Shown here: positions 61,348 through 64,000 of the stretch, piece after piece
Layout: the number at the start of each line of letters is the position of its first letter
Position numbering within the stretch: the stretch's first letter is position 1
NCBI GenBank assembly: GCA_963925735.1
Contig: CAWUUH010000005.1
Coordinates: 1-64,000, forward strand
DNA from: UBA4582 sp013204195
GTDB taxonomy: Bacteria > Pseudomonadota > Gammaproteobacteria > Pseudomonadales > Azotimanducaceae
Length of the DNA: 64,000 nt
Reading direction: 5' to 3'
Notes under the pieces: generated by a model
Seen by the model: the letters and a program-made list of their open reading frames with translations, nothing else
Told to the model about the DNA's origin: nothing
Databases searched by the model: none
Program-made: the position numbers and the translations under genes

Positions 61348-63438
61348 ATGACTGACCTGAGCCGCTATCGGAATATCGGCATTTTCGCCCACGTAGATGC
61401 TGGTAAAACCACCACCACCGAACGTATTTTGAAACTGACCGGCAAGATTCACAAGATCGGCGAGGTCCATGACGGCGCAGCGACCACCGACTTTATGGAG
61501 CAGGAACAGGAGCGTGGCATTACTATCCAGTCAGCTGCGACCACGGCTTTCTGGAAAGAGCATCGTCTGAACATCATTGACACACCTGGACACGTGGACT
61601 TCACCATTGAAGTCTACCGCTCCTTGAAGGTGCTGGATGGCGGCGTTGGTGTGTTCTGTGGATCCGGTGGTGTTGAACCCCAATCCGAGACTAACTGGCG
61701 ATACGCGAACGAATCAGAAGTGGCTCGAATCATTTTCGTTAACAAGCTGGACCGACTCGGCGCAGACTTCTACCGCGTGATCAAGCAGGTCGAAGACGTT
61801 CTGGCAGCCAAGCCGTTAGTTATGGTATTGCCAATCGGTGAGGAAGAGAACTTCGTCGGTGCAGTTGATCTTGTCACCATGAAAGCCCACATCTGGGATG
61901 ATTCCGGCGACCCCACAGGCTATGTGATTACCGACATTCCAGAGAACATGCTGGAACTCGCAGCTGAATACCGCGAAAAGCTGATCGAGACAGCTGTTGA
62001 ACAAGACGAAGACATCATGATGGCCTACCTTGAGGAAGGTCAGGAACCCACTATCGATGAGCTCAAGCGCTGCGTCCGCAAGGGTACCATCGCGCTGGAG
62101 TTTTTCCCGACGTTCTGTGGTTCGGCGTTTAAGAACAAGTGTATCCAGATGATGCTGGATGGGGTTATCGATTACCTGCCAAACCCAACAGAAGTGACCC
62201 CGCAGCCAGAGGTTGATTTGGAAGGCGTTGAAACAGGGACATTCGCGATTGTCGACCCAGACAAGCCGCTGCGCGCCCTGGCCTTCAAAATCATGGACGA
62301 CCGCTTCGGCGCTCTGACTTTTACTCGAATTTACTCCGGCAAGCTCAAGAAGGGCGACACCGTTCTGAACACCTTTACGGGTAAGACTGAGCGTATTGGT
62401 CGACTGGTCGAGATGCATGCCAACGAGCGTATCGAGATCGACTCGGCAACAGCAGGGGATATCGTCGCCTTGATCGGCATGAAAAACACCCAGACTGGGC
62501 ACACCCTGTGCGATCCTAAGTTTCCGGCAACCCTGGAGCCCATGGTTTTCCCGGAACCCGTGATTTACATTGCGGTATCGCCAAAGGACAAGACCGCTGC
62601 CGAGAAAATGGGCATGGCATTGTCAAAAATGATTCAGGAAGACCCCTCTTTCAGAGTGGAAACCGATATCGAATCTGGCGAGGTCATCCTCAAAGGCATG
62701 GGTGAGCTGCACTTGGACATTAAAGTCGACATTTTGCGTCGTACCCACGGTGTTGACGTTATCGTCGGCAAGCCCCTGGTGGCCTATCGTGAGTCGATCA
62801 CCAAGCGCATCGAAGATTCTTACACCCACAAGAAGCAAACCGGTGGTTCGGGTCAGTTCGCTAAGATTGACTACATTGTTGAACCCGCCGAAGTGGGCAC
62901 TGGCTTCCAGTTTGAATCCAAGGTCACTGGCGGTAACGTTCCCCGTGAGTTTTGGCCAGCAGTTGAAAAAGGCTTCAAGGTCAGCCTGGAAGAGGGCCCA
63001 TTGGCCGGCTTCCCGTGTCTCGACGTCAAGGTATCCTTAGTCGATGGCGGCTTCCATGCCGTTGACTCCTCTGCGATCGCCTTTGAAATTGCGTCTCGAG
63101 CCGCGTACCGTCAAACCATGCCGAAAGCGGGCCCTCAGATCATGGAGCCCATCATGAAAATTGATGTCTTCACGCCTGACGCTCACGTTGGCGATGTTAT
63201 CGGCGATCTGAACCGACGTCGCGGCATGATCCAGGGTCAGGAAGCGGGCGCCACAGGTACGCGAGTCAAGGCCCAGGCACCGCTGTCCGAAATGTTCGGT
63301 TACATCGGTGATCTGCGAACCATGACCTCTGGCCGCGGCCAATTTTCCATGGAATTCAGCCACTACAGCGCGGCACCCAAAAATGTCGCTGATGAAGTGG
63401 TTAAAGAAACACTGGAGCGTAAGGCAGCCAAGGCGTAA
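61348..63438 (+). CDS. fusA: Elongation factor G (stand-alone copy)
   Basis: 696 residues. GTPase motifs AHVDAGKTTTTERIL, DTPGHVDFTIEVYRS and FVNKLDRLGADFYR; switch I region QEQERGITIQSAA; then domain II (LAFKIMDDRFGALTFTRIYSGKL), domains III-V with LHLDIKVDILRRTHGVDV and a C-terminus typical of EF-G. The gene stands alone with its own terminator, not in the str operon with rpsL, rpsG and tuf. It could be the second EF-G that some bacteria have, and might act in recycling or as a stress form; that cannot be told from here. Confidence 0.93.
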   Translation: MTDLSRYRNIGIFAHVDAGKTTTTERILKLTGKIHKIGEVHDGAATTDFMEQEQERGITIQSAATTAFWKEHRLNIIDTPGHVDFTIEVYRSLKVLDGGVGVFCGSGGVEPQSETNWRYANESEVARIIFVNKLDRLGADFYRVIKQVEDVLAAKPLVMVLPIGEEENFVGAVDLVTMKAHIWDDSGDPTGYVITDIPENMLELAAEYREKLIETAVEQDEDIMMAYLEEGQEPTIDELKRCVRKGTIALEFFPTFCGSAFKNKCIQMMLDGVIDYLPNPTEVTPQPEVDLEGVETGTFAIVDPDKPLRALAFKIMDDRFGALTFTRIYSGKLKKGDTVLNTFTGKTERIGRLVEMHANERIEIDSATAGDIVALIGMKNTQTGHTLCDPKFPATLEPMVFPEPVIYIAVSPKDKTAAEKMGMALSKMIQEDPSFRVETDIESGEVILKGMGELHLDIKVDILRRTHGVDVIVGKPLVAYRESITKRIEDSYTHKKQTGGSGQFAKIDYIVEPAEVGTGFQFESKVTGGNVPREFWPAVEKGFKVSLEEGPLAGFPCLDVKVSLVDGGFHAVDSSAIAFEIASRAAYRQTMPKAGPQIMEPIMKIDVFTPDAHVGDVIGDLNRRRGMIQGQEAGATGTRVKAQAPLSEMFGYIGDLRTMTSGRGQFSMEFSHYSAAPKNVADEVVKETLERKAAKA

Positions 63439-63466
63439 GCAGCCCGGCTGTTGGTATCTTGCAGTT

Positions 63467-63495
63467 AAAAAAGGCCGGTTATCCGGCCTTTTTTT
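63467..63495 (+). terminator. Rho-independent terminator after the EF-G gene
   Basis: AAGGCCGG (63471-63478) pairs with CCGGCCTT (63483-63490) around loop TTAT, extended by A/T pairs, then a T run to 63495. It lies about 30 bases after the stop. Confidence 0.9.
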
Positions 63496-63629
63496 CGCCT
63501 GTCGTTTGCCCCCATTGAGCGATCAGACAACATAAGACGACAAGCCATTCAATGGCCTTGGTTTTTCAGTGCTTTCACCCCACGGTCATAATGCATACAA
63601 TCGATCAACAACTTGATTGAGGCAATTCC

Positions 63630-64000
63630 ATGAGCGAAGCCCGAGCCAATACCCCGGTCACTATTCCCGACCCCTACTCAATCCCCTTGGCCGATCTCAC
63701 GGTGGTTGATCCAGCCCTCTTCCAGCAAGATGCCCACTGGGACTACTTCGCTCGGCTTCGCGCTGAAGATCCGGTGCACCTCAATGAAGATGAAGAATTT
63801 GGCCGAGTCTGGTCGGTGACACGGTTTGAAGACATCATGTATGTGGATAAGCACCATGAGCTGTTCTCTTCAGAAGCCGGCATTACGCTCGGACTACCCA
63901 ACAGCCGCTCGAAAGAACGAGAAAACTTTCAGACCAGTAACTTCATCGCCATGGACCCGCCAAAGCACGACGTGCAACGGGCCACGGTGGCACCAGTGGT
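63630..64000 (+). CDS. Cytochrome P450, N-terminal part (runs off the window)
   Basis: 123 codons from ATG 63630 (GAGG upstream) to the edge. The sequence reads DPYSIPLADLTVVDPALFQQ, HWDYFARLRAEDPVHLNED, VWSVTRFEDIMYVDKHHELF and NFIAMDPPKHDVQRATVAP, the standard N-terminal layout of soluble bacterial P450s including the C-helix MDPPxHxxxR. The heme loop is outside the window. It is related to but clearly different from the P450 at 45561-46772. Confidence 0.88.
   Translation, partial: MSEARANTPVTIPDPYSIPLADLTVVDPALFQQDAHWDYFARLRAEDPVHLNEDEEFGRVWSVTRFEDIMYVDKHHELFSSEAGITLGLPNSRSKERENFQTSNFIAMDPPKHDVQRATVAPV

Noticed and set aside
1..64000. CRISPR arrays, insertion sequences, prophage, tRNA or rRNA genes
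   Set aside because: No regular repeat-spacer pattern, transposase, integrase, inverted-repeat ends or cloverleaf-like sequence was seen; a covariance search was not possible here.

Overview
The window looks like chromosomal DNA of an aerobic, probably marine gammaproteobacterium. Support comes from moderate GC, Tat- and lipoprotein-type export signals, TonB and FadL outer-membrane proteins, YbiT, Tex, RhlE, RecQ and CorA of gammaproteobacterial type, a complete Sox cluster, and alkane, haloalkane, P450 and GST genes. I cannot name a genus. I see no insertion sequence, phage gene, CRISPR array, tRNA or rRNA. Gene density is high and the layout is operonic.

Layout. 1-5.5 kb: end of a PPOX-type gene, a MOSC protein, a DsbA-fold isomerase, an NhaC antiporter, then a three-gene cassette with a UGSC-type selenoprotein read through an in-frame UGA, an unrecognised partner and a PPOX-fold protein. 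5.5-11.4 kb: a sulfatase operon (MBL hydrolase, membrane-anchored sulfatase, TetR regulator, exported formylglycine-generating enzyme, membrane protein) plus a small phosphatase. 11.5-14.2 kb: a GST-like gene with a perfect palindrome upstream, a DUF98 protein and a MaoC hydratase. 14.3-16.7 kb: haloalkane dehalogenase, alkane hydroxylase AlkB and rubredoxin.

16.7-28.7 kb is a sulfur-oxidation region. soxCDXYZAKB lies on the minus strand with a divergent two-cysteine ArsR regulator (SoxR type) and a DsrE-like protein. Beside them are two split YeeE/YedE transporter pairs, a SoxH-like MBL protein with a degenerate metal site, an alpha/beta hydrolase and a SoxW-like thioredoxin. SoxCD implies full oxidation of thiosulfate to sulfate. 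The soxC/soxR gap and the SoxH/YeeE gap share a 23-nt AT-rich motif, which suggests common control.

28.8-43 kb: FadL-type porin, RhlE helicase, alpha/beta hydrolase, the YbiT-Tex pair, a TonB-dependent receptor with a parallel-beta-helix lipoprotein, and CorA. 43-64 kb: carbonic anhydrase, RecQ, two cytochromes P450, a second GST-like gene, DUF2855, Nudix, AhpD-like and amidohydrolase genes. These are followed by a thioredoxin-domain lipoprotein, a second selenoprotein (exported peroxiredoxin with Sec at the peroxidatic position), two MDR oxidoreductases, a GGDEF protein, an alpha/beta hydrolase, an Orn/Lys/Arg decarboxylase and a stand-alone EF-G.

The two recoded UGA codons, each with a short GG-loop hairpin at nearly the same distance downstream, imply that the genome has a selenocysteine system outside this window. 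The UGSC cassette is the best candidate for a poorly described system here.
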